Source: Papillibacter cinnamivorans DSM 12816 (GTDB lineage: Bacteria; Bacillota; Clostridia; Oscillospirales; Oscillospiraceae). From it: a DNA stretch of 64,000 nucleotides. Position numbers and translations under genes: made by a program. The stretch is taken from contig NZ_FWXW01000003.1 of assembly GCF_900176335.1 (NCBI RefSeq), positions 310,001 through 374,000 of the forward strand, written 5' to 3'. The notes below the pieces were generated by a model. It was given only the letters and a program-made list of their open reading frames with translations. It made no database searches and had not been told where the DNA came from. Of the stretch, positions 1 through 7,659 are shown in pieces; position 1 is the stretch's first letter; every line of letters begins with the position of its first letter.

Positions 1-1
1 C

Positions 2-334
2 GTTCAGTGCGAATATTACGCTCTTGAGGGATTGTCCGACCTGATGTCCACTGTCCGGATCGTAAAACGGGCGCTGAATCCTTCTTTGGAACTGGAAGGC
101 GTTTTGCTCACTATGTACGACGGCCGGACCAATCTTTCCCTTCAGGTGGCGGAGGAAGTGAAACGTCACTTTCCCGGAAAGGTATACTCCACGGTCGTTC
201 CCAGAAATGTCCGCTTATCCGAGGCTCCCAGCCACGGAAAGCCGGTCCTCGCATACGACCGCTATTCCAGAGGTTCCGAAGCATATCTGGCCCTTGCCTC
301 AGAACTTTTGGGAAAGAATCCGAAATCACTTTAA
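2..334 (+). CDS. parA: ParA/Soj chromosome-partitioning ATPase, C-terminal part
   Basis: Only the last 110 codons are inside the window; the frame is open from base 2 and reads [14 protein letters not shown], the signature stretch of ParA/Soj ATPases just after the nucleotide-binding core, so an apparent TTG start at base 32 is not the true start. The rest carries the typical [15 protein letters not shown] motif and a final helix. ParA binds DNA nonspecifically in its ATP dimer form and, with ParB, drives origin segregation and in spore formers also influences initiation through DnaA. parB begins 25 bp downstream on the same strand, so the two form an operon. The Walker A region lies outside the window and cannot be judged. 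Confidence 0.95.
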   Translation, partial: VQCEYYALEGLSDLMSTVRIVKRALNPSLELEGVLLTMYDGRTNLSLQVAEEVKRHFPGKVYSTVVPRNVRLSEAPSHGKPVLAYDRYSRGSEAYLALASELLGKNPKSL

Positions 335-359
335 TCTATTTTGAAAGGGATGATGCAGT

Positions 360-1250
360 GTGGCTGAAAGAGGCTTGGGCAAAGGTCTCGGCGCCCTTCT
401 GGGCGACGCGGCGCTCCAATCTCAGGAGGGCGGCAGCGTCGTTTTGCCCATCTCTCAGATCGAAGCCGGTCTTCGTCAACCCAGAAAGTACTTCGACGAA
501 GAAGCACTCGCGGAGCTTTCCGACTCCATCCGGCAGCACGGAATTCTTCAGCCTCTCACGGTTCGGCGTCTCAGCTCCGGATATTATCAGATTATAGCCG
601 GCGAACGGCGCTGGAGAGCCGCCCGTATGGCGGGACTTTCCGAAGTCCCCGTCATGATTATCGAAGCGGACGACCGGAAGGCCATGGAGCTTGCCATGAT
701 CGAGAACCTTCAGCGGGAGGATCTCAATCCCATCGAAGAGGCGGAAGGATTCCGTTCGCTGATTGAAACCTACGGCATGACGCAGGAAGAAGCTTCGTCC
801 CGCGTAGGCCGATCCCGTCCTGCCGTTGCCAATTCCCTCCGGCTTTTGTCCTTGCCGGAAGATATCCAGTCTTTGCTTTCTATGGGTTCTATTACCAGCG
901 GTCATGCCCGCGCACTTCTCCAGCTCAAATTTCCGGACGAGCAGCGCAGGACCGTAAATGCAATCGTTCAAAATCAGCTTTCTGTCCGCCAGACGGAACT
1001 TTTAGTCAAGCGTTTATCCGAACAGGAGCGCCGCGCTGCTTCTCAGCGGAAACCCGGCGTTTCCGTGAATTATCTTCAGGAAGTGGAGCGGAATCTTACG
1101 GAGCTTCTGGGCCGCCGCGTCACCATCGTAAACGGCAAGAAAAAGGGGAAATTTGAGCTGGAATACTATGGAGAGCGGGATTTTGAAGAGCTTTTACTTC
1201 TGCTTCAGAAAATCCAGCCTTCGGAGAAAAGAGGGTCTGCCATTGAGTAA
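360..1250 (+). CDS. parB: ParB/Spo0J chromosome-partitioning CTPase
   Basis: A 296-residue ParB. The N-terminal ParB/Srx domain carries GERRWRA (81-87) and ENLQREDLNPIEEA (115-128), the CTP-binding boxes; a helix-turn-helix for parS recognition follows at about 139-163 (GMTQEEASSRVGRSRPAVA), and a C-terminal dimerisation domain ends the protein. The start is GTG, placed by an AAAGGGATG stretch upstream. ParB loads at parS, spreads as a sliding clamp and stimulates the ATPase of ParA. I saw no parS (GTTTCACGTGAAAC-like) site in this window. The stop overlaps the TTG start of the next gene by eight bases, which indicates translational coupling. Confidence 0.97.
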   Translation: MAERGLGKGLGALLGDAALQSQEGGSVVLPISQIEAGLRQPRKYFDEEALAELSDSIRQHGILQPLTVRRLSSGYYQIIAGERRWRAARMAGLSEVPVMIIEADDRKAMELAMIENLQREDLNPIEEAEGFRSLIETYGMTQEEASSRVGRSRPAVANSLRLLSLPEDIQSLLSMGSITSGHARALLQLKFPDEQRRTVNAIVQNQLSVRQTELLVKRLSEQERRAASQRKPGVSVNYLQEVERNLTELLGRRVTIVNGKKKGKFELEYYGERDFEELLLLLQKIQPSEKRGSAIE

Positions 1251-1797
1251 TCCGACCAATGCTTCCTCCGACCAGAAGCCGGAGGGCAAGAACAATATCT
1301 ATTATCTCCAGCAGGAAGCGGAACGCGTTCGTCCCGTCAAGCGGCATTCCGTTGGGGTATATGTCGCGGTTCTGTTTGCCGTTGCCTTTTTCTTTCTCTT
1401 TTTATCCTATTTCATGCAGCAGCGGAACAATGAAGCGGTGATCAGCGGGCTTAGGGATTCCGTCAGCGCCGTACAGAGCCTCCAGCAGCTGCAGGACAGC
1501 AATACCGCTCTGCAGCAGCAGGTATATGAGCTTAGCGCGCTGAACCAAAGTCTGCAGGACAATCTGACCGAAACCGACAGTTCTTTGGATTTAGCCAATA
1601 AAAAGCTTGACGCCATGGATCTTCTCTGGCAGATCTCCAAGCTATATTCCACCCGGAAATACACCTCCTGCCGCAACGCCATTGCCAAAATGGAGGAGCT
1701 TGATCTTAGCCAATATCTGCCCGCCACCGCAACCAATTCTTTTCAGTCCGAATCCCCCCTGAGTGAATACCAGCGAATCGTCAAGGCTTTGGATTGA
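1243..1797 (+). CDS. Single-pass membrane protein with coiled coil, unknown function
   Basis: About 184 residues from a TTG start that overlaps the end of parB; a GAGG stretch seven bases upstream supports this start over upstream in-frame codons, which would lie inside parB. The protein has a short hydrophilic N-terminus, one clear transmembrane segment at about residues 37-58 (GVYVAVLFAVAFFFLFLSYF), then a Gln/Leu-rich coiled coil over about residues 70-125 and a short extracytoplasmic C-terminal region. No catalytic motif is visible. The topology (N-in, coiled coil outside) and coupling to parAB recall divisome or envelope-spanning proteins such as FtsL/DivIC, but there is no sequence match I recognise, so no function is assigned. 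Confidence 0.85.
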   Translation: MSNPTNASSDQKPEGKNNIYYLQQEAERVRPVKRHSVGVYVAVLFAVAFFFLFLSYFMQQRNNEAVISGLRDSVSAVQSLQQLQDSNTALQQQVYELSALNQSLQDNLTETDSSLDLANKKLDAMDLLWQISKLYSTRKYTSCRNAIAKMEELDLSQYLPATATNSFQSESPLSEYQRIVKALD

Positions 1798-1860
1798 TTT
1801 CCTCTGCTTTGCGCATTTCCGACGTTTTCTCCCGGGAATCTATATTGAGGTGAATATTTC

Positions 1861-3153
1861 ATGCTGGACATCAAGGCAATCAAAAGCGACCCCGACAAAA
1901 TCAAAGCTCGTCTTTCCCTCAGAAGCGAAAAATACGCCGCCGACATCGACAGGGCTCTGGAGCTGGATCTTCTTCGCAGAGAACTGATTTTCAAAACGGA
2001 ATCCATGAAGGCAGAGCAAAACGCCGTGAGTAAAAATATCCCCGCCATGAAGCGCGCGGGAGAGGATACCTCTTCCCTCTTCGCCGAGATGAAAAAGCTG
2101 GCCGACGAGGTTAAGCTCAACGACGTAAAAACCCGCCAGGCGGAGGAAGAGCTCAATTCCATTCTGCTTTCCGTTCCCAATCTTCCCGACGAGAGCGTCC
2201 CCATGGGACGTGACAGCGACGAAAACGTGGAAATGCGCCGCTGGGGCGAGCCCACTTCTTTTTCTTTTCTTCCCAAAGCACATTGGGATCTTGGAGATTC
2301 TCTGGGGATCCTCGACCCTGTGACCGCCGCGAAGGTATCCGGAGCTAGGTTCCATTTTTACCGGGGGATGGGCGCCGCGCTGGAGCGCTCTGTTATCAGC
2401 TACTATCTGGACGTTCACACCAGCGTCGGCGGATATGAGGAGATCCTTCCTCCCTATATGGTAAACCGTGCTTCCATGACGGGAACCGGCCAGCTTCCCA
2501 AATTTGAGGAAGACGCCTACAAGGTGATCGGTAAAACCGAGGCGGACGAATATTTTCTTATTCCCACCGCCGAAGTCCCCGTCACCAACATGTACCGTGA
2601 CGACATTCTGGACGGAGCCAGGCTTCCCCTTAAATACTGCGCCTATTCCGCCTGCTTTCGCGCCGAGGCCGGAAGCGCCGGCCGGGATACCCGGGGCCTG
2701 ATCCGCCAGCATCAGTTCAACAAAGTGGAGCTTGTGAAGTTTTCTCACCCCGAGCATTCCTTTGAGGAACTAGAGCGGCTTACGGCGGACGCGGAGCGCG
2801 TTCTTCAGGGACTGGGACTTCCCTACCGCGTGGTACTGCTTTGTTCCGGCGACTTGGGCTTTTCCAGCGCCAAAACTTACGACATTGAGGTCTGGATGCC
2901 CTCCTACGGCCGTTATGTGGAAATTTCGTCCTGTTCCAATTTCCTTGATTTCCAAGCGCGCCGGGCAAACATCCGTTTCCGTGACGACAAGACCGGCAAA
3001 CCCTCCTTCGTTCATACGCTCAACGGTTCCGGCGTGGCCGTTGGCCGCACCGTTGCCGCCATTCTGGAAAATTATCAGAACGAGGACGGCACCGTCACCA
3101 TACCCGAAGCGCTGCGTCCCTATCTTCACGGCAAAACGAAAATCGGTGGCTGA
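1861..3153 (+). CDS. serS: Seryl-tRNA synthetase
   Basis: A 430-residue class II synthetase that charges tRNA-Ser with serine. The first ~105 residues form the long antiparallel coiled-coil arm that holds the tRNA variable arm. The catalytic core shows motif 2 in the form [20 protein letters not shown] and motif 3 as [16 protein letters not shown] near the C-terminus. Length is standard. The start has a GAGGTG ribosome binding site ten bases upstream. No T-box is seen in the 63-bp gap before it, so it is probably transcribed with the parAB operon or from a weak local promoter. Confidence 0.98.
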   Translation: MLDIKAIKSDPDKIKARLSLRSEKYAADIDRALELDLLRRELIFKTESMKAEQNAVSKNIPAMKRAGEDTSSLFAEMKKLADEVKLNDVKTRQAEEELNSILLSVPNLPDESVPMGRDSDENVEMRRWGEPTSFSFLPKAHWDLGDSLGILDPVTAAKVSGARFHFYRGMGAALERSVISYYLDVHTSVGGYEEILPPYMVNRASMTGTGQLPKFEEDAYKVIGKTEADEYFLIPTAEVPVTNMYRDDILDGARLPLKYCAYSACFRAEAGSAGRDTRGLIRQHQFNKVELVKFSHPEHSFEELERLTADAERVLQGLGLPYRVVLLCSGDLGFSSAKTYDIEVWMPSYGRYVEISSCSNFLDFQARRANIRFRDDKTGKPSFVHTLNGSGVAVGRTVAAILENYQNEDGTVTIPEALRPYLHGKTKIGG

Positions 3154-3216
3154 TCCTCCGCTATTTTTTAAATCATATTATACTAGTGCCGCTTTGCGGC
3201 TGAGAGGAGACTTTTT

Positions 3217-3654
3217 ATGGCCAATTCATCCAAGGGATTTCTCTCCGAGTTCAAGACCTTCGCCCTTCGCGGAAACGTCATCGACCTCGCCGTCGGCGTC
3301 ATTATCGGCGGCGCATTCGGCACCATTACCTCTTCTCTCGTGGCCGATATCATCATGCCGTTTATCGGTCTTTTCATCGGGGGAATCGATTTCACTTCCC
3401 TTACCGTATCCGTTGGGCCCATCTTCCCAGGGAGAGATCCCTCTGTGTTGAATTTGGGGGTTTTTATACAGACCGTTATCAACTTTATCATTCTCGCTTT
3501 CGTCGTCTTCCTCATCGTCCGCGGTATCAACCGCCTCCGGGAGGGGGAAAAGCGGAAAGAAGCGTCTGCCGTTCCTCCCGCTCCGCCCGCACCCTCGAAA
3601 GAAGAGCTTCTTTTGACGGAAATCCGGGACATTCTGAAAGAGCAGAACAAATAA
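3217..3654 (+). CDS. mscL: Large-conductance mechanosensitive channel
   Basis: A 145-residue MscL: short N-terminal amphipathic helix ([20 protein letters not shown]), TM1 with the GVIIGGAFG pore-lining glycine/alanine pattern, a periplasmic-type loop, TM2 (about 85-108) and a charged cytoplasmic C-terminal helix bundle. It opens under membrane tension to release solutes on hypo-osmotic shock. A GAGAGGA ribosome binding site precedes the ATG. It stands between serS and rsmG with no obvious functional link to them. Confidence 0.97.
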   Translation: MANSSKGFLSEFKTFALRGNVIDLAVGVIIGGAFGTITSSLVADIIMPFIGLFIGGIDFTSLTVSVGPIFPGRDPSVLNLGVFIQTVINFIILAFVVFLIVRGINRLREGEKRKEASAVPPAPPAPSKEELLLTEIRDILKEQNK

Positions 3655-3844
3655 TCCTGCCTTATTGCGGATTTTCGTTTCCCGCTTTTCATTTTCCGGA
3701 ACATTGCGGCAATCAGGCGTACTGGTGTTTTCCTTTACATAGTCTGCACCGCTTGGTTTCCGCCATTTCTCCGGCTCTTTCGGCAAGCACGCGCTTATTT
3801 GTTTCAAACGCTTATCCTTCCGCGGGGCACAGAAAGGATCTTAC

Positions 3845-4552
3845 ATGGAACAAACTCTCAGGACCGGGCTTTCCACGCTGGGTCTTTCGGCCGGGCCTCC
3901 CGTTCTTCATCTATTTTCGGATTACAGCCGTCTTCTCCTGGAAACGAATCAGGTTATGAACTTAACCGCCATCACCGATCCGGACCAGGTAGCGAAGCTG
4001 CACTTTCTGGACTCTCTTTCTTTGTTTTCCGCCTGGCCGCTTCACGACAGCCGTATGCTCGACGTAGGCAGCGGCGCAGGTTTTCCCGGTCTGCCGCTCC
4101 GTCTTATGGAGCCTTCCATCTCCCTGACTCTTCTGGATTCCACCGGAAAACGAGTCTCTTTTCTGTCGGAACTTTGCTCTCAGCTGGGGGTTACGGACGT
4201 AACCTGCATTCACGGGCGCGCTGAGGAGCTGTCATCATCGCCTGAGTACCGGGAAACCTTCGATATCTGCGTCTCCCGTGCGGTAGCCGAACTGAACGTG
4301 CTCTGCGAGCTCTGTCTTCCCTTCGTACGGGTGGGCGGTGTATTTCTTGCCATGAAGGCTGCGGGGAGCGACGATGAAATTTCCGGCGCCGCCAACGCGG
4401 TGCGTATACTGGGAGGAGAACTTCTTCCGCATTTCGATTATACGGTTCCCGGCACCGAGATTCTTCACCGGGTCGTGCGCATCCGTAAGTCTTTTCCCGC
4501 TCCCAAAGGGTATCCGCGCAGATTTTCCGCGATTAAAAAAGCACCGCTCTGA
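3845..4552 (+). CDS. rsmG: 16S rRNA (guanine527-N7)-methyltransferase
   Basis: A 235-residue RsmG (GidB). It transfers methyl from S-adenosylmethionine to N7 of G527 in the 16S 530 loop. The SAM-binding glycine loop is DVGSGAGFPG (73-82) and the motif LLETNQVMNLTAITDP (about 31-46) is characteristic of the family. In most Firmicutes rsmG sits in the mnmE-mnmG-rsmG-parAB string next to the origin; here it is separated from mnmE/mnmG (absent from the window) and lies downstream of parAB, consistent with local rearrangement. The start is supported by AAAGGATC upstream. Confidence 0.97.
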   Translation: MEQTLRTGLSTLGLSAGPPVLHLFSDYSRLLLETNQVMNLTAITDPDQVAKLHFLDSLSLFSAWPLHDSRMLDVGSGAGFPGLPLRLMEPSISLTLLDSTGKRVSFLSELCSQLGVTDVTCIHGRAEELSSSPEYRETFDICVSRAVAELNVLCELCLPFVRVGGVFLAMKAAGSDDEISGAANAVRILGGELLPHFDYTVPGTEILHRVVRIRKSFPAPKGYPRRFSAIKKAPL

Positions 4553-4599
4553 TTTTGCTAATTTTCATTTGATATTTTTCTATATTGCACAAATCCTTG

Positions 4600-4628
4600 T
4601 TGCTTAAGCATACCTGTTATGGTATAAT
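4600..4628 (+). promoter_or_regulatory. Sigma-A-type promoter of the minD-like gene
   Basis: A TTGCTT -35 hexamer, a 17-bp spacer and a perfect TATAAT -10, with TGG immediately before the -10 giving an extended -10 element. It lies about 50 bp upstream of the MinD-like start codon. The same -35 and spacing recur at dnaA, the GNAT gene and rpsT. Confidence 0.75.
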
Positions 4629-4680
4629 CGATGTAAATCTCATCTGGAGGTTTCTTACAGTCGCTCGGGGGAGGCAGTCT

Positions 4681-5424
4681 ATGGGTACGGTAATCGTTGT
4701 GGCATCGGGCAAGGGCGGTACCGGAAAGACTTCGCTTACCGGCGGAATCGCCTCGTGCCTGGCCGCTTCCGGATTTAAGACACTCTGTCTGGACACTGAC
4801 GTGGGCCTTCGGAATCTGGATCTTTCTCTGGGGCTTTCCGATCGTGTGGTGATGGATTTTACGGACGTGATCTCTGCCAGGAGCACCCTTTCCGAGGCGG
4901 CGGTTTCCCATCCTCTCATTTCCGGCCTTTACCTTCTTACCGCACCCATCGTCTACCGTCCCGAGGACTTTACTCCGGATAGAATGTCCGCCTTGATTGC
5001 ACAGATCAAAGATTCTTTCGACTACTGCCTCATCGACTCGCCCGCCGGAATCGGTTCCGGTTTTAAGGCAGCTTCCCGTTTTGCCGACAGGGCCATCGTC
5101 GTCACCACCACCGATTCCTCCAGTTTGCGGGACGCACAGCGAACCGTTATCGAACTGGGTGATTTCGGCCTTTCCTCTATCCACCTGGTGGTAAACCGGA
5201 TCCGGCCCAAGCTTTTAAAACGAATGCACACCACCATCGACGACGCGATGGATGCTGCCGGCCTGCCGCTTCTGGGCGTTGTTCCCGAGGACGAGGGCGT
5301 CATTCTCTCCGCCTGCCGGGGGGAGCCGCTGATTCTGCACAGCAGAAAGGGCGCCGCAATCGCTTACCACAATATCTCCCGGCGTCTCCGAGGAGAACGG
5401 GTCCCCCTGATGAAACTCCGGTAA
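4681..5424 (+). CDS. minD: MinD-like ParA-family ATPase
   Basis: A 247-residue P-loop ATPase starting at an ATG with a strong GGGGGAGG site; a longer upstream frame is open but has no binding site. The deviant Walker A GKGGTGKT is at 10-17, the switch region LDTDVGLRNLDLSLG at about 36-50 and Walker B in DYCLIDSPAGI. MinD forms an ATP-dependent membrane dimer that carries MinC to inhibit division away from midcell. The usual C-terminal amphipathic membrane-targeting helix is not recognisable: the protein ends RRLRGERVPLMKLR. minC and minE are not nearby, so a MinD-family protein with another cargo is possible. It precedes the MgsA-like gene by 39 bp, an order reminiscent of clostridial minCDE-rodA-mgsA clusters. 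Confidence 0.85.
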   Translation: MGTVIVVASGKGGTGKTSLTGGIASCLAASGFKTLCLDTDVGLRNLDLSLGLSDRVVMDFTDVISARSTLSEAAVSHPLISGLYLLTAPIVYRPEDFTPDRMSALIAQIKDSFDYCLIDSPAGIGSGFKAASRFADRAIVVTTTDSSSLRDAQRTVIELGDFGLSSIHLVVNRIRPKLLKRMHTTIDDAMDAAGLPLLGVVPEDEGVILSACRGEPLILHSRKGAAIAYHNISRRLRGERVPLMKLR

Positions 5425-5463
5425 CTATTTCATTTCGAATATATATGTAAGGTGGTTCTTTCC

Positions 5464-5880
5464 ATGAACATCGCTTTGATGGCACACGACCGCAAAAAGG
5501 AGTTAATGGTGCAGTTTTGTATCGCTTACTGCGGCATTTTGTCCAAACATACCGTCTGCGCCACCAACATTACCGGGCGCCTGGTGGCCGAGGCTACGGG
5601 GCTTCCCGTCAAGCTGTTTTTGTCCCATGCCCATGGGGGAAGCCAGCAGATCGGGGCGCGCATCGCTTACAACGAGATCGACATGGTGCTTTTCTTCACC
5701 GATCCGCAAAGCGAAGACCTGGACGACGCCCTTCGTTATATCCTCAAGCTGTGCGACCAGAACAACGTGCCCTGCGCCACGAACGTGGCCACCGCAGAGC
5801 TGCTGATCCACGGCCTGGAGCGGGGAGATCTGGACTGGCGCGACATTGTAAACCCGAAAACCACACCTTTTACCGCTTAG
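5464..5880 (+). CDS. Methylglyoxal synthase-like protein, probably catalytically altered
   Basis: A 138-residue MGS-like domain protein; the ATG is chosen because AAGGTGG lies ten bases upstream. Methylglyoxal synthase converts dihydroxyacetone phosphate to methylglyoxal and phosphate. Conserved here are His8 (MAHDRKK), the phosphate-loop TNITG (34-38), QQIGARI, FFTDP with Asp80, and PCATNVATAELL. However, the family motif GPxGGDQQ reads SHAHGGSQQ: the catalytic base equivalent to E. coli Asp71 is Ser60. The following NAVPHDPD loop, which holds the catalytic His98 and Asp101, is shortened to QSEDLDD with no His. I infer loss or change of methylglyoxal synthase activity; a phosphate-ligand sensing role is possible. 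It is cotranscribed with the MinD-like gene. Confidence 0.85.
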   Translation: MNIALMAHDRKKELMVQFCIAYCGILSKHTVCATNITGRLVAEATGLPVKLFLSHAHGGSQQIGARIAYNEIDMVLFFTDPQSEDLDDALRYILKLCDQNNVPCATNVATAELLIHGLERGDLDWRDIVNPKTTPFTA

Positions 5881-5894
5881 GCGGCTGATTTCCG

Positions 5895-5921
5895 TTGACT
5901 TTTTTCCACAGATGTTATACT
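5895..5921 (+). promoter_or_regulatory. Candidate promoter of the hisS-aspS leader
   Basis: TTGACT and TATACT hexamers separated by only 15 bp, located just before the T-box leader. The hexamers are good but the spacer is short, so the call is tentative. Confidence 0.4.
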
Positions 5922-5994
5922 CTATTAGATACCTGTAACGGCGTCCGTCCCGAAGGCTTCCGTTCTTTCGGCCGGCGGCGCCCGTTTATTCACC

Positions 5995-6238
5995 GTGAAG
6001 ACGGAGCAGGAGTACCCCCGATTCCACCGGACAGGGAATGCGCGGCCAGACTGAAACCGCGCTGCGGCACGGGCGGGGAGAAGACAGCTCCAGCAGCGGA
6101 CGAAGAGGGCCTCGGCCCGAAGGCGTACGGCCCGCTCCCCGTACCAGGAGCAAAAAGGGACGATTATCGTCCGAAAATGGGTGGCACCACGAAGCAACTG
6201 CTTTCGTCCCATTGGGCGAGCGCGGTTGCCGTTTTTTT
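5995..6238 (+). ncRNA. T-box riboswitch (tRNA-Asp type) controlling hisS-aspS
   Basis: Stem I closes by GGAGC (6003-6007) with GCTCC (6087-6091). The internal specifier loop has the loop-E pattern AGTA on the 5-prime side and GAA on the 3-prime side, followed by GAC (6083-6085) and A, so the specifier codon is GAC (Asp). A GGACGAT/TCGTCC hairpin acts as stem III. The T-box bulge is TGGCACCACG; TGGC (6182-6185) pairs with an acceptor end GCCA, fitting the G discriminator of tRNA-Asp and not the C of tRNA-His. The antiterminator pairs AATGGG with CCCATT around an ACGAAGC/GCTTTCGT helix; the competing terminator pairs GCAACTGC with GCGGTTGC and ends in seven T. Uncharged tRNA-Asp would stabilise readthrough into both synthetase genes. 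Confidence 0.93.
6194..6238 (+). terminator. Regulated terminator of the T-box leader
   Basis: GCAACTGC pairs with GCGGTTGC, extended inward by CTTTCGTCCCA with TTGGGCGAG, followed by CGTTTTTTT. It is mutually exclusive with the T-box antiterminator. Confidence 0.85.
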
Positions 6239-6350
6239 ACGTCTGCCTCCTCTTCCGTTTTTTCGGCTTTATTACATCTTTTTATTTTCTGTGCATACGG
6301 GACATGCTCCCGAATCCCAGCCGGCGCACAGCGGCAGACAGGAGATGGTC

Positions 6351-7640
6351 ATGTCTCTCATTACGGCACCCAGAGGAACCAAGGACGTACTGCCCTCCGA
6401 ATCTTATAAGTGGCACTACGTAGAGGGAATCCTCCGGAAAACGGCTGCGGACTTCGGATATTCGGAAATCCGTTTTCCCACTTTTGAAAACACCGATCTC
6501 TTCATCCGGGGCGTCGGAGACACCACGGACGTCGTGCAGAAGGAAATGTACACCTTTTTAGACAAGGGCGGCCGTTCCATCTCTTTACGTCCTGAGGGGA
6601 CTGCCTCGGTGGTCCGCAGTTTCCTGGAACACTCTCTGTATTCTGCCGGCCTTCCCGTCAAGGCCTACTACATCGCACCCAATTTTCGCTATGAAAAACC
6701 CCAGGCCGGGCGGCTCCGGGAACACCATCAGTTCGGCGTGGAGTGCTTCGGCGCAGCCTGCGCCTCGGCGGATGCCGAGGTGATCGGACTGGCGGACACG
6801 TATCTTTCCAGGCTGGGCATCCGGGGCATTTCCCTGGAAATCAACTCCATCGGCTGCCCGTATTGCCGCCCGAAATACCACGAGGCACTGAAGGAATATT
6901 TTAAAAGCCGTGAGGACTCCCTCTGCCCCACCTGCCTGGACAGGCTGGAGCGCAATCCTTTACGGATTCTGGACTGCAAAAACGAAAGCTGCAAGATTGT
7001 CTCCGCGGGGGCGCCCGTGATGCTGGACTACCTCTGCGACGACTGCCGGGAGCATTTTAATCAGCTTCAGGGATACCTGAAGGCCATGGGGATTTCCTAT
7101 GCCGTCAACCCCAGGATCGTCCGCGGTCTGGATTACTATACCCGCACGGTTTTCGAATTTGTCTCCACCGAAATCGGCGCCCAGGGAACGGTCTGCGGCG
7201 GCGGCCGGTACGACGGATTCGTCTCGGCGCTGGGAGGCCCCCCCACTCCGGGGCTTGGCTTCGGCAGCGGAATCGAACGGCTTCTGCTGGTGATGGAGGC
7301 CCAGGGGATCGACATTCCCCGGCCGGCGGGAATCCGCGTCTTTATCGCGGCCATCGGAGACGCCGCGGATCTTCGGGCACAGCAGCTGGTGCACAGCCTG
7401 CGGCGTATCGGCATTCCGGCCGAGCGGGACACTGCGGGACGGGGACTCAAGGCGCAGATGAAATTTTCCGACCGGATCGGCGCTTTATACACCATCGTTC
7501 TCGGGGACGACGAGCTTTCCTCCGGTTCCGTCCGCGTGAAGAACATGGCCACCGGGGAGGAATCCCCCTGCCGCCTGGATACGGAGGCCATCGCCGATTT
7601 TTTCCGGTATTCCTCCGACTGTTCCTCCACAATTTTTTAA
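6351..7640 (+). CDS. hisS: Histidyl-tRNA synthetase
   Basis: A 429-residue class II synthetase. The frame is open through the leader, but the true start is the ATG six bases after GGAG; upstream codons lie inside the T-box. HisRS boxes are clear: LRPEGTASVVRS, APNFRYEKPQAGRLREHHQ (motif 2), GLDYYTRTVFEF (histidine A) and GLGFGSGIERLLL (motif 3), followed by the C-terminal anticodon-binding domain. It charges tRNA-His and is the first gene of a two-gene operon with aspS, ten bases downstream, under the upstream T-box whose specifier reads Asp. HisZ is unlikely because motif residues for His recognition are intact. Confidence 0.97.
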   Translation: MSLITAPRGTKDVLPSESYKWHYVEGILRKTAADFGYSEIRFPTFENTDLFIRGVGDTTDVVQKEMYTFLDKGGRSISLRPEGTASVVRSFLEHSLYSAGLPVKAYYIAPNFRYEKPQAGRLREHHQFGVECFGAACASADAEVIGLADTYLSRLGIRGISLEINSIGCPYCRPKYHEALKEYFKSREDSLCPTCLDRLERNPLRILDCKNESCKIVSAGAPVMLDYLCDDCREHFNQLQGYLKAMGISYAVNPRIVRGLDYYTRTVFEFVSTEIGAQGTVCGGGRYDGFVSALGGPPTPGLGFGSGIERLLLVMEAQGIDIPRPAGIRVFIAAIGDAADLRAQQLVHSLRRIGIPAERDTAGRGLKAQMKFSDRIGALYTIVLGDDELSSGSVRVKNMATGEESPCRLDTEAIADFFRYSSDCSSTIF

Positions 7641-7659
7641 TGTACAGGAGATGTCCCAC

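Noticed and set aside
5902-5910. TTTTCCACA match in front of hisS
   Set aside because: A single DnaA-box-like 9-mer far from the origin inside a candidate promoter spacer; likely chance.
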